Program-made: the position numbers and the translations under genes | NCBI GenBank assembly: GCA_023387085.1 | Contig: JAEWIL010000174.1 | Location: 1 to 51,239 of the forward strand | DNA: 51,239 bases | Source of the DNA: Pseudomonadota bacterium | Lineage (GTDB): Bacteria; Pseudomonadota; Alphaproteobacteria; Sphingomonadales; Sphingomonadaceae | Direction of reading: 5' to 3' | Shown here: positions 25,906 to 35,637 of the stretch, one piece after another | How the letters are laid out: each line of letters starts with the position of its first letter | Numbering within the stretch: position 1 is the stretch's first letter | The notes under the pieces: generated by a model | What the model saw: only the letters and a program-made list of their open reading frames with translations | Databases searched by the model: none | What the model was told of the DNA's origin: nothing

Positions 25906-28503
25906 CTACCCCATCAGACTCTTCGACGCCTGCTCGGTTACATCGCGCGACAGACCGGGCTGCGCCAAAATGCGTTCGAGTTCGGCCCTCATCATCGCTG
26001 CACGCGTTTCATCGAATCGTTTCCAGCGGCCGAGCGGCGGGATCATCTTTGCCGCGGTCTGCGGATTCTTGGGATCGAGCGCGATGACGAGATCGGCAAT
26101 CAACCGATAGCCCGCGCTGTCGGCCCGATGAAAGGCCGCCTGATTGCCGGTGAGCGCGCCATAAAGCGAACGCACGCGATTGGGGTTCGACAGGGTGAAA
26201 TCGGGATGGTTCGCCAGGTCTTTCACGGCATCGACGGTGTCCGGGCGCAGCGACCAGGCCTGCACCTGAAACCATTTGTCGAGCACCAGCGGATTGTCGC
26301 GATACCGCTGATAGAAGATGTCGAGCGCCGCCACGCGCTCGTCGCTGTCGCCGTGTGCGAGCGTCGCGAGTGCCGCCTGCCGTTCGGTCATCCCGTCGGC
26401 GTCCGAAAAGACCTGAAACGCGAGCGCCGGAATATCGGCTTTGTCCGTCGCCGCGAGATAGGTCAGCGCGACACCGCGCAGCCGCCGGCCGCCCTTGGCG
26501 TCGCGCGACAGATCGGTTGCTGCGGGCGCCTTGCCGGACAGAATCGCGCGCCACTCGCTTTCCAGCGCCGTTCCGATCGCCGCCTGCAACCCAAGCCGCT
26601 CGCGGCGGATCGCATCGGGATCGACGATGACCATCTGATCGCCGATAAAGGCTTCGCTCGGCAGCAGCACCGCCTCGGCAACGAAGGCCGCATCGGCGGC
26701 GCGGCCAGCCAGCGTCGTCGCGATCGCCTCGATCACCGCGCTATGATCGGCCCGTTCGCCCGAAACCGCCGCCACCAGCGTATCGAGCATCAATTGCTGC
26801 AGCGCCTCGTACCGCGCGAACGGATCGTCGTCGTGCGCGGCGAGCCAGGCGAGTTCGCCCTCCTCGCGCGCGAAATCCAGGATGACGGGCGCCGAAAAGC
26901 CGCGATTGATCGAAAGCATCGGCCGACCGCGATACCGACCGAGCGGCACCGCCATTTCGGCGCGGTCGAGCAGAACAAGTTGCTCCTCTTCCGCTTGATG
27001 ACCGCCATCGAGATCGAAGGCCTTGATGCGAAGCGGAATTGCCATCGGCGCCTTTTCGGCCTGTCCCGGCGTCGCCGGAACAGACTGGGCGAGATGCAAT
27101 GTCCGCTCGCCGGTTGCGGGTTCTGTGTCGATCCGCGCGCTGACGCGCGGCGTTCCGGCCTGACTGTACCAGAGGCGAAACTGCCGAAGGTCGACACCCG
27201 CGCCCTCTTCGATCGCGCGCACGAAATCCTCGCACGTCGCAGCCTCGCCGTCATGGCGCTCGAAATAGAGATCGGTGCCTTTGCGAAAGCGTTCGGGGCC
27301 GACCATCGTCGCCATCATGCGAATGATCTCGGCGCCCTTGTTATAGATGGTCGCGGTGTAGAAGTTCGAGATTTCCTGATAGCTGTCGGGCCGGATCGGA
27401 TGCGCGAGCGGCCCTGCATCCTCGGGAAATTGCGCGGCGCGGAGCAGGCGAACGTCCTCGATCCGCTTGACCGCGGGCGATCCCATGTCGGCGGAGAAGC
27501 TCTGGTCGCGAAAGACGGTGAAACCCTCTTTCAGGCTGAGCTGGAACCAGTCGCGGCAGGTGACGCGGTTGCCCGACCAGTTGTGGAAATATTCGTGCGC
27601 GACCACACCCTCGACCCCGTCATAATCGACATCGGTCGCGGTATCGGGGTCGGCGAGGATGTAGCGGGTGTTGAAGATATTGAGCCCCTTGTTCTCCATC
27701 GCCCCCATGTTGAAATCGCTGACCGCGACGATGTTGAACAGGTCGAGGTCATATTCGCGGCCATAAACGCGCTCGTCCCACGCCATACTGTTCTTGAGCG
27801 CCTGCATCGCGTGGCCGGTGCGATCGACGTCGCCGTCGCGGACCCAGATACCAAGTTCGACCTTGCGACCCGACATGGTGGTAAATTCGTCGCGGTTGAC
27901 GACCAGATCGCCCGCGACGAGCGCGAACAAATAGGATGGCTTCGGCCAGGGGTCTTCCCACAGCGCCCAATGATCGCTCCCTTCCTGGCCCGACGCGACG
28001 CAATTGCCGTTCGACAGCAGGATCGGGAAGCGTGCCTTGTCGCCCGTCATCCGCACTTTGTAGCTGCTGAGCACATCGGGCCGGTCGGGGTGAAAGGTGA
28101 TGCGGCGAAACCCCTCCGCCTCGCACTGCGTGCAGAGCATGCCGTTCGATGCATAAAGCCCCATCAGCTGGGTGTTGGCGCTCGGATCGATCGCCGTGTC
28201 GACCTCGACCGTCGCCGTCGTGCGATCGCCGAGGTCGACGATCAGGTCGGCCCCGTCCATCCGCCAGTCGTTCCAGCTTTCGCCGTCGACCCGCACGCCG
28301 AGCGGGGTCAGCCCGTCGCCGCGCAGCGTCAGCGGCACCGGTGCGTCCGAATGACGAACGACCGACAGCGCTGACGAGACGCGCGTTTCGTCGATCCCCA
28401 GCGCGAAATCGAGCGCGATGTCGGGAATCTGCCATTCGGGCGGGCGATAGTCGCCACGATGGATGGTGACGGGAACGGGCGGCGTGGAAGAGGCATCGGT
28501 CAT
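25906..28503 (-). CDS. pepN: Aminopeptidase N (M1 family zinc metallopeptidase)
   Basis: 865 residues. M1 peptidase removing N-terminal residues from peptides in the cytoplasm. The substrate-binding exopeptidase motif is GAMENKGLN. The zinc motif HEYFHNW with the second Glu in LSLKEGFTVFRDQ (HExxH-x18-E) is complete, and a Tyr for catalysis follows (NFYTATIYNKGAEIIRMMAT). The long C-terminal helical domain is as in E. coli PepN, and the ending AQPGLSRDVTEQASKSLMG fits. The start MTDASSTPPVPVT at 28503 is preferred to one 12 codons upstream. Confidence 0.95.
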   Translation of the reverse strand: MTDASSTPPVPVTIHRGDYRPPEWQIPDIALDFALGIDETRVSSALSVVRHSDAPVPLTLRGDGLTPLGVRVDGESWNDWRMDGADLIVDLGDRTTATVEVDTAIDPSANTQLMGLYASNGMLCTQCEAEGFRRITFHPDRPDVLSSYKVRMTGDKARFPILLSNGNCVASGQEGSDHWALWEDPWPKPSYLFALVAGDLVVNRDEFTTMSGRKVELGIWVRDGDVDRTGHAMQALKNSMAWDERVYGREYDLDLFNIVAVSDFNMGAMENKGLNIFNTRYILADPDTATDVDYDGVEGVVAHEYFHNWSGNRVTCRDWFQLSLKEGFTVFRDQSFSADMGSPAVKRIEDVRLLRAAQFPEDAGPLAHPIRPDSYQEISNFYTATIYNKGAEIIRMMATMVGPERFRKGTDLYFERHDGEAATCEDFVRAIEEGAGVDLRQFRLWYSQAGTPRVSARIDTEPATGERTLHLAQSVPATPGQAEKAPMAIPLRIKAFDLDGGHQAEEEQLVLLDRAEMAVPLGRYRGRPMLSINRGFSAPVILDFAREEGELAWLAAHDDDPFARYEALQQLMLDTLVAAVSGERADHSAVIEAIATTLAGRAADAAFVAEAVLLPSEAFIGDQMVIVDPDAIRRERLGLQAAIGTALESEWRAILSGKAPAATDLSRDAKGGRRLRGVALTYLAATDKADIPALAFQVFSDADGMTERQAALATLAHGDSDERVAALDIFYQRYRDNPLVLDKWFQVQAWSLRPDTVDAVKDLANHPDFTLSNPNRVRSLYGALTGNQAAFHRADSAGYRLIADLVIALDPKNPQTAAKMIPPLGRWKRFDETRAAMMRAELERILAQPGLSRDVTEQASKSLMG

Positions 28504-28550
28504 GCCAAGGGGTCTAGGCGCGGCGGCACAGGCGCGCAATAAGGCGCGCG

Positions 28551-29342
28551 ATGGCGAACATGCTGATTTTCGGAATGGGCTATGCGGCGGGGCATCTCGC
28601 CGAACGGCTGCGCGCGCGCGGCTGGGACGTCACGGGAACGACGCGCGACGGGCGGGGCGACAGCATCGCGTTCGCCGACGAAGCCGCAGTCATCGCCGCG
28701 CTGCGGTCGGCGACGCATATCCTGTCGTCGGTCCCGCCCGCTGACGGAGTAGACCCTGTACTCGCCCGCTACGGTCAGGTGCTCGCGGTCGCGCCGGCGA
28801 CATGGATCGGCTATCTCTCGTCGACCGGCGTCTATGGCGATGCCGGGGGCGCGTGGGTCGACGAGAGCGCCCCGATCAAGGGTCGCCGTCCCGACCGCAA
28901 CGCCGCCGACGCTGCCTGGCAAGCGTTGCGGAGCGAGGTCCGCCTGTTCCGCCTGCCCGGCATCTATGGCCCCGGCCGCTCGATCCTCGACCGCATCCGC
29001 CTGGGATCCGCGCACCGGATCGACCTGCCCGGCCAGGTCTTCAGCCGCATCCATGTCCATGACATCGCGCGCGCCGTCATCGCGTCGTTTCACGGACCGG
29101 CGGGGGTCTACAATCTCGCCGACGACGAACCCTGTCACCAGAACCGTCTCGTCGAATGGGGCGCCGCCCTGCTCCGCGCGCCCCTGCCCCCGTTGCAGGC
29201 GTTGGATGAGGCGGGTCTTTCGCCGGCGGCGCGTGCCTTTTATGCGGAAAATCGCAGGGTCGCGAATGGGAAGGCGAAACGGCTGCTGGGATGGACTCCG
29301 GAATATCCGACGTTTCGCGAGGGCCTGGCGGCCTGTAGCTAG
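28551..29342 (+). CDS. SDR/NAD-dependent epimerase-type protein (YeeZ-like)
   Basis: 263 residues. The N-terminal nucleotide-binding motif is LIFGMGYAAGHLAERLRARG, a GxGYxxxxLA variant, and IGYLSSTGVYGDAGGAWVDE carries the Ser/Tyr region typical of extended SDRs. SRIHVHDIARAVIASF is also a family feature. The reaction is unknown. It starts 48 nt from the divergent pepN start. The stop overlaps that of the convergent DUF445 gene by 4 nt. Confidence 0.85.
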   Translation: MANMLIFGMGYAAGHLAERLRARGWDVTGTTRDGRGDSIAFADEAAVIAALRSATHILSSVPPADGVDPVLARYGQVLAVAPATWIGYLSSTGVYGDAGGAWVDESAPIKGRRPDRNAADAAWQALRSEVRLFRLPGIYGPGRSILDRIRLGSAHRIDLPGQVFSRIHVHDIARAVIASFHGPAGVYNLADDEPCHQNRLVEWGAALLRAPLPPLQALDEAGLSPAARAFYAENRRVANGKAKRLLGWTPEYPTFREGLAACS

Positions 29343-30604
29343 ATCCAGATATCGATCGTGTGGATCAGAACGCCCACCAGCCCGCCGACCAGCGTCCCGT
29401 TGATACGGATATATTGAAGGTCGTCCCCCACCGCATTTTCCAGCCGGTCGGTAATCGTCTTCGCGTCCCAACCGCGGATCGTGTCCGACACCAGCTTCAG
29501 CGCCGTCTCGCCATAGCTGTCGACCATCCCGACGACCGCGCGGCGCGCATAGCGATTGAGCGTGCGCTTGATCGCCGCATCCTCGCCGAGCATCGCGCCG
29601 AACTGGGTGAAGAGTTCGCCGATACGGCCCGCCAGCATCGTTTCTGGATCGCGCGCGGCCTTCAGGAGCGCGCTGCGTCCCTGCTCCCACAATCCGTCGA
29701 GCCAGCGCTTGACCGCCTTGTTCTCGAGCAGTTCGTCGCGCACCTTCGCGACCTTCGCCTTGACCTCGGGGTCGTGCTGCAGGTCGAGCGCCATCTTTGC
29801 GAGTCCCTCCTCGACGCGGATGCGCAGCGGATGCGTTTCGTCGACCGCCATTTCGCTGAGCAGCTTGCCGAGCCCGGCGACGATGCGGTTGGAGATGCTC
29901 TCGTCGAGCCCGGTGAAGCGCACGATCGCGTTCGAATTGTCGTGGACCATCTGGTGGATCAGATGCTCGTTGAGTTCGAGCGTCTTCGACCCCCATTTGA
30001 CCATGGCATCGAGCAGCGGCTGGTGCCGGCCTTCCGCCAGCGCGGCCTGCAATGCCTGCCCGAGCAGCGGCGCGACATCGAGTTCGCGCAGGCGGTCGGC
30101 GATCGCCGATTTGACCATGCCGCCCAGCCTCTGCTGGTCGAGCGCGCCGAGCGCGTCGGCAATGATCCGCGACGCGCCGAGCTTGAGCCGGCCCCCGCCT
30201 TCGGCCGGGTGCGCAAGGAAGGCGCCGACCGCGCCAGCGACGTCGAGCGTCTGCATCTTGCGCGCGATCAGGCGGGGCAAAAGGAAATTGGTGAGGAGGA
30301 AACTCGCCAGCGTGTCGCCGATGCGATTCTTGTTGCGCGGGACGATCGCGGTGTGCGGGATCGGCAGGCCCAGCGGGTGGCGGAAGAGCGCCGTGACCGC
30401 AAACCAGTCGGCGAGCCCGCCCACCATCGCCGCCTCGGCAAAGGCGCGGACGAATCCGACCGCGGGATGGACGTCCTGATAATATTTCGCCGCGACGAAA
30501 ATCGCCGCCATCGCAATCAGCAGTCCCGTGGCGACAACGCGGATATTGGAACCCCGGACCGGAACGGCGATACCCGATGGCCGGAAGAGAACGTGGTCGG
30601 TCAT
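29339..30604 (-). CDS. DUF445 domain membrane protein
   Basis: 421 residues. The N-terminal membrane helix (VVATGLLIAMAAIFVAAKYY) is followed by the DUF445 hallmark AEAAMVGGLADWFAVTALFR and HPLGLPIPHTAIVPRNKNRI. A long central helical region follows, and a closing hydrophobic segment IRINGTLVGGLVGVLIHTID. Family members (YjiN type) are inner-membrane proteins of unknown function. I use ATG 30604 (MTDHVLFRPSG). It lies 70 nt downstream of the RND pump gene and may be co-transcribed with it. Confidence 0.88.
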   Translation of the reverse strand: MTDHVLFRPSGIAVPVRGSNIRVVATGLLIAMAAIFVAAKYYQDVHPAVGFVRAFAEAAMVGGLADWFAVTALFRHPLGLPIPHTAIVPRNKNRIGDTLASFLLTNFLLPRLIARKMQTLDVAGAVGAFLAHPAEGGGRLKLGASRIIADALGALDQQRLGGMVKSAIADRLRELDVAPLLGQALQAALAEGRHQPLLDAMVKWGSKTLELNEHLIHQMVHDNSNAIVRFTGLDESISNRIVAGLGKLLSEMAVDETHPLRIRVEEGLAKMALDLQHDPEVKAKVAKVRDELLENKAVKRWLDGLWEQGRSALLKAARDPETMLAGRIGELFTQFGAMLGEDAAIKRTLNRYARRAVVGMVDSYGETALKLVSDTIRGWDAKTITDRLENAVGDDLQYIRINGTLVGGLVGVLIHTIDIWI

Positions 30605-30674
30605 GCGATTCAAATGGCGAAACGCCGCAAAGGTTGCAACCGGCGCGGCATGACGCCGCGCCGGCGCAGGATAT

Positions 30675-33600
30675 TCATTCCGCCGGCTCGGGCGCCGGGG
30701 TTGCATGCGGCTTCGTATCGTCGCCCTTTCGATAGGTCAGGAGATTGCTCGAGAAGAAGCGGCCAAGGCGCTTTTCGATGCTGTCGGCCAGACTGAATCC
30801 GGCCGGCACGATCAGCAGAGTCAGCATCGTCGAGAGCGTCAGGCCGCCGATCACGACCACGCCCATCGGAGCGCGCCACGCACCGTCGCCGGAGAGCGAC
30901 AGGGCGGTGGGAACCATGCCGGCGACCATCGCGACGGTCGTCATCACGATCGGCTGTGCGCGCTTGCGGCCCGCGTCGAGCAACGCGTCCATCTTGCCGA
31001 CGCCATGATCCATCTCCTCGATCGCGAAATCGACGAGCAGGATCGAGTTCTTCGCGACGATGCCGAGCAGCATCAGCAGCCCGATATACACGGGCATCGA
31101 GATTTCCATGCCGGCCACGAGCAGGCCGATCAGCCCGCCCAGCGGCGCGAGCAGCAAGGACGACATGTTGACGAGCGGCGACACGAAGCGGCGATACAGC
31201 AGGACCAATGTCGAAAAGACGAGCATCAGCCCCGACGCAACGGCGATCATGAAGTTGGTGATCAGTTCGGCCTGCCATTTGGCGTCACCCTGAATCACCT
31301 TGCGCACGCCCTGCGGCATCGTCTTGACCGCCGGCAGCGCGTCGATCTTCTTCTGCGCGTCGCCGGTGACAAGACCCGGTGCGAGGTCGGCGCCGATCAC
31401 GATGCGCCGCGTCTGGTTGTACCGGCGCAGCTCGGTCGGCCCGGCGCCGAAACCGATCTCGGCAACCGATTTCAGCGGCACCGTGGTCCCGCGCGAGGTC
31501 GGCACCGGCAGATTCTCGATCGTCGCAAGGCTGCGGCGCGAGTCTTCGGACAGCAGCACGCGGATCGGGATCTGGCGATCGGACAGCGAGAATTTCGCCG
31601 CATTCTGGTCGATGTCGCCCAGCGTCGCGATGCGAATGGTCTGGCTGAGCGCTGCGGTGGTCACGCCGAGCTCGGCGGCAAGGTCCATGCGCGGGTTGAT
31701 GATGATCTCGGGCCGCGGAATGTCGCCCTCGATGCGCGGCGAGCGGATTTCCTTGAGCTTGCTCATCTCCGCGACGATCTTCAGCGCGTGCTTTTCGAGC
31801 AGCGCCGGATCGTCGCCGCCGATGACCATGGTGATGTCGCGGCCGGAGAAGCCGCCCGACTGGCTCTGGAAGGTCACGCGCGCGTCGGGGATCGCCGCCA
31901 GCTTCGGCTGCAAGCCGCGCTCCCATTCGACGCTGCTGACCTTGCGGTCCTTCTTCAGCGTGATGAAGGCATTTCCGCCGCCGACGCTTACGTCGTAAAA
32001 GGCCGTCTCGACCGCGGGATTGTCGTCGAGAATCGCCCCGATCTGCCGCGCGATCGTCTCGCTTTGCGCCAGCGTGGAGCCCGGCGGCAGCTCATATTTC
32101 ACCTGGCTGAAATCGCTGTTGGTCGTCGGCTGGAACTGTTGCGGCAGGATGGTCAGCAACACGACGCTCATCACCAGCGAGAGGACGCCGACGCCGACGA
32201 TCCAGACGCGATGGTCGAACAGACGCGCGTAAGCCCTTTGGGCCATGAAGGCGGCCCACCGGGTAAAGGCCCGGTCGCGCATTCCCATTGCATAAGCGGC
32301 AGCGCCGAGAATGATCTGCAACAGCGCGACGACAAGATACGCGAGGATCGCCATGAACGGCATCTTCAGCAGAAAATGCAGCGCCGGATTTGGATGGTCC
32401 TGACCCAGCGGGACCGGCTGGAAATAGCTCGCCGCGATCGATACCGCGACCAGCGCCGCGGCAATCAGCGGGACGGCAAGGAAAACCGGTCTCGTCGGCA
32501 CGGGCACATACCCCGCCCGCTTTGCCTTATGCTTCGAATTGTCGAGCGTCCACGCCAGGATGCGCTCGTAACGGGCGACCCACGGACCCGACGCATGGTC
32601 CTGTTCGCCCTGCGCCGACAGGAAATAGGCCGCGATCATCGGCGTGATCATGCGCGCGACCGCCAGGCTGACGAGCACAGCAAAGACGACAGTCATGCCG
32701 AACTGGATGAAGAACTGCCCCGATACGCCCGGCATCAGCGCCACCGGCAGGAATACCGCGACGATCGACATTGTGGTCGCGACGACGGCAAGACCGATTT
32801 CGTCGGCGGCGTCGATCGACGCCTGATAGGCGGTCTTGCCCATCCGCATGTGCCTGACGATATTCTCGATTTCGACGATCGCATCGTCGACGAGCACGCC
32901 CGCGACAAGGCTGAGCGCGAGCAATGACAGACCGTTCAGCGAGAAGCCCATCAGGTCCATGAACCAGAAGGTCGGAATCGCCGACAGCGGGATCGCCATC
33001 GCGCTGATCAGCGTCGCGCGCCAGTCGCGCAGAAACAGGAACACGACGACGACGGCGAGCACCGCGCCCTCGATCATCGCCGCCATCGAACTGCGATATT
33101 GTTCCTTGGTATATTCGGTTCGCGTGAACAGGATCTTGAAATTGACCTTCGGGTTGGCCTTTTTGATCTGTTCCAGCTTTTTCATGGCTTCGTCGTGGAC
33201 CGTGACGTCCGACGAACCCTTCGCCTTCTCGATCGAGAAGGAGAGCACCTGTTTGCCGCGGATCTTGGCAATATTGCGTTGTTCGGCATAGCCGTCGCTC
33301 ACTTTGGCGACATCGGACAACCGGATCGTTCGTCCGTTGCCGATCGCGATGCGGGTTTCACCAAGCGCAAAGGCGCTGGCGGCGTTGCCGAGTACGCGAA
33401 CCGCCTGTTCGGACCCGGCGATCTCGGTACGGCCGCCGGCGGCATTGACGTTGGTCTGGCGAAGCTGCTGGTTCACCTGGCTGGCTGTCAGCCCATAGCT
33501 TTGCATGCGCGCGGGATCGAGGATCACGCGAATTTCGCGGTCGACCCCGCCCGACCGGCTTACCTTCGCCATGCCGGGAACCGACAGCAATTCCTTGGCA

Positions 33601-34091
33601 ACCGTATTGTCGACGAACCAGCTCAGCTGCTCGAGCGTCATGTCCGACGCCTCGACCGAGAAGAAGGTGATCGGGCCGCCCGCGATATCGACCCGCACGA
33701 CCTGCGGCTCGAGGATGCCCTCGGGCAAGTCGCTGCGAATCTGCTGAACCGCCTGGTTGACGTCGTTATAGGCGCGGTCGATCGGGGTACCGATCGCAAA
33801 TTGCACCATCGTCCGGCTGTTGCCCTCGCTGACATAGGAGGACAGCTCGTCGACGCCGCTCACGGCGCGTACCGCCGCCTCGACGCGCTGCGTTACCTGC
33901 GTCTCGAGTTCTGAGGGCGCCGCGCCCGGCTGCACGACAATGACCTGAACCGCCGGGAATTCGACGTCGGGATTGTCGTTGACATCCATCCGGTTGAAGC
34001 TGACGAGACCCGCCAGCAACAGCAGCAGGAACAGCACGATCGGCGGCACCGGATTGCGGATGCACCAGGCGGAGATGTTGCGAAAACTCAT
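30675..34091 (-). CDS. RND efflux transporter permease (HAE1/AcrB-like) with an extra hydrophobic insert
   Basis: 1138 residues, about 100 longer than AcrB. The proton-relay acids are present (D402 D403 in GVLVDDAIVEIENIVRHM), as is the TM10 lysine (LLGIVAKNSILLVDFAIEEM). It has two periplasmic porter/docking domains and 12 canonical helices. The extra length lies at ~515-625, between TM6 and TM7, and includes two hydrophobic stretches (537-557 and 577-602) not seen in AcrB. It probably exports drugs or lipids with the adaptor encoded 49 nt upstream. No outer-membrane factor gene is in the window, so it must borrow one. Confidence 0.92.
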   Translation of the reverse strand: MSFRNISAWCIRNPVPPIVLFLLLLLAGLVSFNRMDVNDNPDVEFPAVQVIVVQPGAAPSELETQVTQRVEAAVRAVSGVDELSSYVSEGNSRTMVQFAIGTPIDRAYNDVNQAVQQIRSDLPEGILEPQVVRVDIAGGPITFFSVEASDMTLEQLSWFVDNTVAKELLSVPGMAKVSRSGGVDREIRVILDPARMQSYGLTASQVNQQLRQTNVNAAGGRTEIAGSEQAVRVLGNAASAFALGETRIAIGNGRTIRLSDVAKVSDGYAEQRNIAKIRGKQVLSFSIEKAKGSSDVTVHDEAMKKLEQIKKANPKVNFKILFTRTEYTKEQYRSSMAAMIEGAVLAVVVVFLFLRDWRATLISAMAIPLSAIPTFWFMDLMGFSLNGLSLLALSLVAGVLVDDAIVEIENIVRHMRMGKTAYQASIDAADEIGLAVVATTMSIVAVFLPVALMPGVSGQFFIQFGMTVVFAVLVSLAVARMITPMIAAYFLSAQGEQDHASGPWVARYERILAWTLDNSKHKAKRAGYVPVPTRPVFLAVPLIAAALVAVSIAASYFQPVPLGQDHPNPALHFLLKMPFMAILAYLVVALLQIILGAAAYAMGMRDRAFTRWAAFMAQRAYARLFDHRVWIVGVGVLSLVMSVVLLTILPQQFQPTTNSDFSQVKYELPPGSTLAQSETIARQIGAILDDNPAVETAFYDVSVGGGNAFITLKKDRKVSSVEWERGLQPKLAAIPDARVTFQSQSGGFSGRDITMVIGGDDPALLEKHALKIVAEMSKLKEIRSPRIEGDIPRPEIIINPRMDLAAELGVTTAALSQTIRIATLGDIDQNAAKFSLSDRQIPIRVLLSEDSRRSLATIENLPVPTSRGTTVPLKSVAEIGFGAGPTELRRYNQTRRIVIGADLAPGLVTGDAQKKIDALPAVKTMPQGVRKVIQGDAKWQAELITNFMIAVASGLMLVFSTLVLLYRRFVSPLVNMSSLLLAPLGGLIGLLVAGMEISMPVYIGLLMLLGIVAKNSILLVDFAIEEMDHGVGKMDALLDAGRKRAQPIVMTTVAMVAGMVPTALSLSGDGAWRAPMGVVVIGGLTLSTMLTLLIVPAGFSLADSIEKRLGRFFSSNLLTYRKGDDTKPHATPAPEPAE

Positions 34092-34140
34092 GGTTCAAAC
34101 GCCCTTGGCACTTGCGGTTGCGGCACCCGGATCGGTGCGA

Positions 34141-35340
34141 TTATTGCGACGACTTCTGCAACACCGGCTTCACCTTGTCGCCGGGGTTGAGGAAGGCGCC
34201 CGCGAGCACGACAACCTTTTCGGTGCCATTGAGGCCCGATGCGATCGAAACGCCGCCATCGGTGACGGTGCCGACCTTGATCGCGCGCTTTTCGATCTTG
34301 TTGTCCTTGCCGACGATCAGCACGAAATTGCCCTCGGGCCCGCTCTGCACCGCGCTTTCGGGAAGCAGCGGCGCCTCGGCCGTGCCCGACACGAGCCGCG
34401 CATCGGCGAAACCGCCCGGACGCAGTGCGGTGCTGTAGGGGACGGCGATGCGTACGGTCCCCTGACGTGTGTCCATGTTGACGATCGGCGAGACCTGCCA
34501 CACCTGCCCCGCGATCTGCAGGCTGGTACCGACCGGCGTCACCGTTGCGCGGGTACCGACCTTGACGTGCTGGAGGTCGCTCTCGGCAAGCTGTGCAAGC
34601 ATTTCCATCTCGCCGCCCTTCGCCATGCGGAACAATACACCACTGCCCGCGCCGACGACCTGGCCGGGCTCGACCTGACGCGTCAGCACCAGGCCCGCCT
34701 CGGGCGCGACGATATTGAGACGGCCGTTACGGGCAACCGCCTCCTTATACTGCGCCTGTGCGACGCGGACGCGCGCATTGGCCGAATCGCGCGTGGCGCG
34801 CTTGCGGTCCATGTCGGCCTTCGAAATGAAGCCGCGGCCGACCAGCGCCTGCGCGCGGTCGAGTTCGGCCTGCGCCAGATCGGCGTCGGCCTGAGCAACC
34901 TTGATCGACGCGGCAAGGCTGGCCGCCTGCTGCGCCTGCACCGCGCGGTCGATGACCGCGAGCGTCTGACCGGCGCCGACCCACTGGCCGGGCTCGACGA
35001 GCACCCTGACGACCTGCCCGCCCTCGCCGGCAACGCCTACGGGCATCTCGCGGCGCGCGGCGATCGTACCGTTTGCGGCGATGGCTGCATCGACCGACAC
35101 CCGGCCGGGGATCATGACGGTGACGTTCGGGATATTCTGCGCGCCCGGCCCGCCGGCACCGGCGGCCGCACCGTCGTCCTTGCTCGCCGAAAAGGCAAAC
35201 CAGGTCGCGGCGAGCGCGAGCGCGATCAGCACGACGGCGACGATCAGCCGCGTCCGCTTGCGACGGCTATCCGCCTCTTCGTAATAGCTTTGCGTCCCCG
35301 CCAGGCTGTCCATCGAATCCACTTTCCGTTCGTAGTTCAC
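34141..35340 (-). CDS. RND efflux periplasmic adaptor subunit (HlyD/MFP)
   Basis: 399 residues from a GTG at 35340, chosen because AGAGGGGG lies 9 nt upstream; ATG 35313 is the alternative. The N-terminal membrane anchor is RTRLIVAVVLIALALAATWF. The lipoyl half-motif MPVGVAGEGGQVVRVLVEPG, then an alpha-hairpin (AQADADLAQAELDRAQALVG), and the second lipoyl/beta-barrel region (VVAPEAGLVLTRQVEPGQVV type) define the membrane-fusion protein family. It bridges the inner-membrane pump and the outer-membrane channel. It is first gene of the efflux operon. Confidence 0.92.
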   Translation of the reverse strand: MNYERKVDSMDSLAGTQSYYEEADSRRKRTRLIVAVVLIALALAATWFAFSASKDDGAAAGAGGPGAQNIPNVTVMIPGRVSVDAAIAANGTIAARREMPVGVAGEGGQVVRVLVEPGQWVGAGQTLAVIDRAVQAQQAASLAASIKVAQADADLAQAELDRAQALVGRGFISKADMDRKRATRDSANARVRVAQAQYKEAVARNGRLNIVAPEAGLVLTRQVEPGQVVGAGSGVLFRMAKGGEMEMLAQLAESDLQHVKVGTRATVTPVGTSLQIAGQVWQVSPIVNMDTRQGTVRIAVPYSTALRPGGFADARLVSGTAEAPLLPESAVQSGPEGNFVLIVGKDNKIEKRAIKVGTVTDGGVSIASGLNGTEKVVVLAGAFLNPGDKVKPVLQKSSQ

Positions 35341-35377
35341 GCCATACCCCCTCTGCCGCGCCCTATGCCGCACCGCG

Positions 35378-35391
35378 ACCGCCATGGCGGT
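35378..35391. promoter_or_regulatory. Perfect 14-nt palindrome in the efflux operon leader
   Basis: ACCGCCATGGCGGT is a perfect inverted repeat between the predicted -10 box and the adaptor start. It could be an operator or an RNA hairpin; no regulator gene is adjacent. Confidence 0.35.
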
Positions 35392-35430
35392 GCGTCCGGC
35401 CCGCGATGGCAGGATCATCCCTTTGAAGGT

Positions 35431-35459
35431 GTATTATCGTATTAAATCACCGCGTGCAA
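35431..35459 (-). promoter_or_regulatory. Probable sigma-70 promoter of the RND efflux operon
   Basis: On the minus strand TTGCAC (35459-35454) and TAATAC (35436-35431) are separated by exactly 17 nt, about 90 nt before the GTG start of the adaptor. Confidence 0.55.
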
Positions 35460-35541
35460 GAGGTGAACTTTACCGCACCCGCTGCCTCTGCGGCGGGCTC
35501 CATAGGCAAGGAACTTCCCGATTTCCAGTGCTTGGCATATG

Positions 35542-35576
35542 AAAAAGGGGCGGCCGACGCCTAGGTCGACCGCCCC
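35542..35576 (-). terminator. Rho-independent terminator after the GlsB-type gene
   Basis: A 12-bp stem with one mismatch (35547-35558 with 35565-35576) and a 6-nt loop is followed on the minus strand by five T. It separates the GlsB-type gene from the efflux operon promoter. A second 8-bp stem (GGTCCGGT/ACCGGACC, near 35591-35614) lies just upstream. Confidence 0.75.
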
Positions 35577-35637
35577 GATTTTCGGATCCGGTCCGGTCCC
35601 GATGGAACCGGACCGACATCCGTTCGATATAGTGGCG

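Noticed and set aside
26128..28374. Open frame of 748 codons antisense to pepN
   Set aside because: It mirrors the codon bias of pepN, has no family similarity, and its product is full of Arg/Asp/His typical of antisense frames in GC-rich DNA.
30705..32927. Open frame of 740 codons antisense to the RND pump
   Set aside because: Shadow frame with extreme Arg/His/Gln content; the pump on the other strand is certain.
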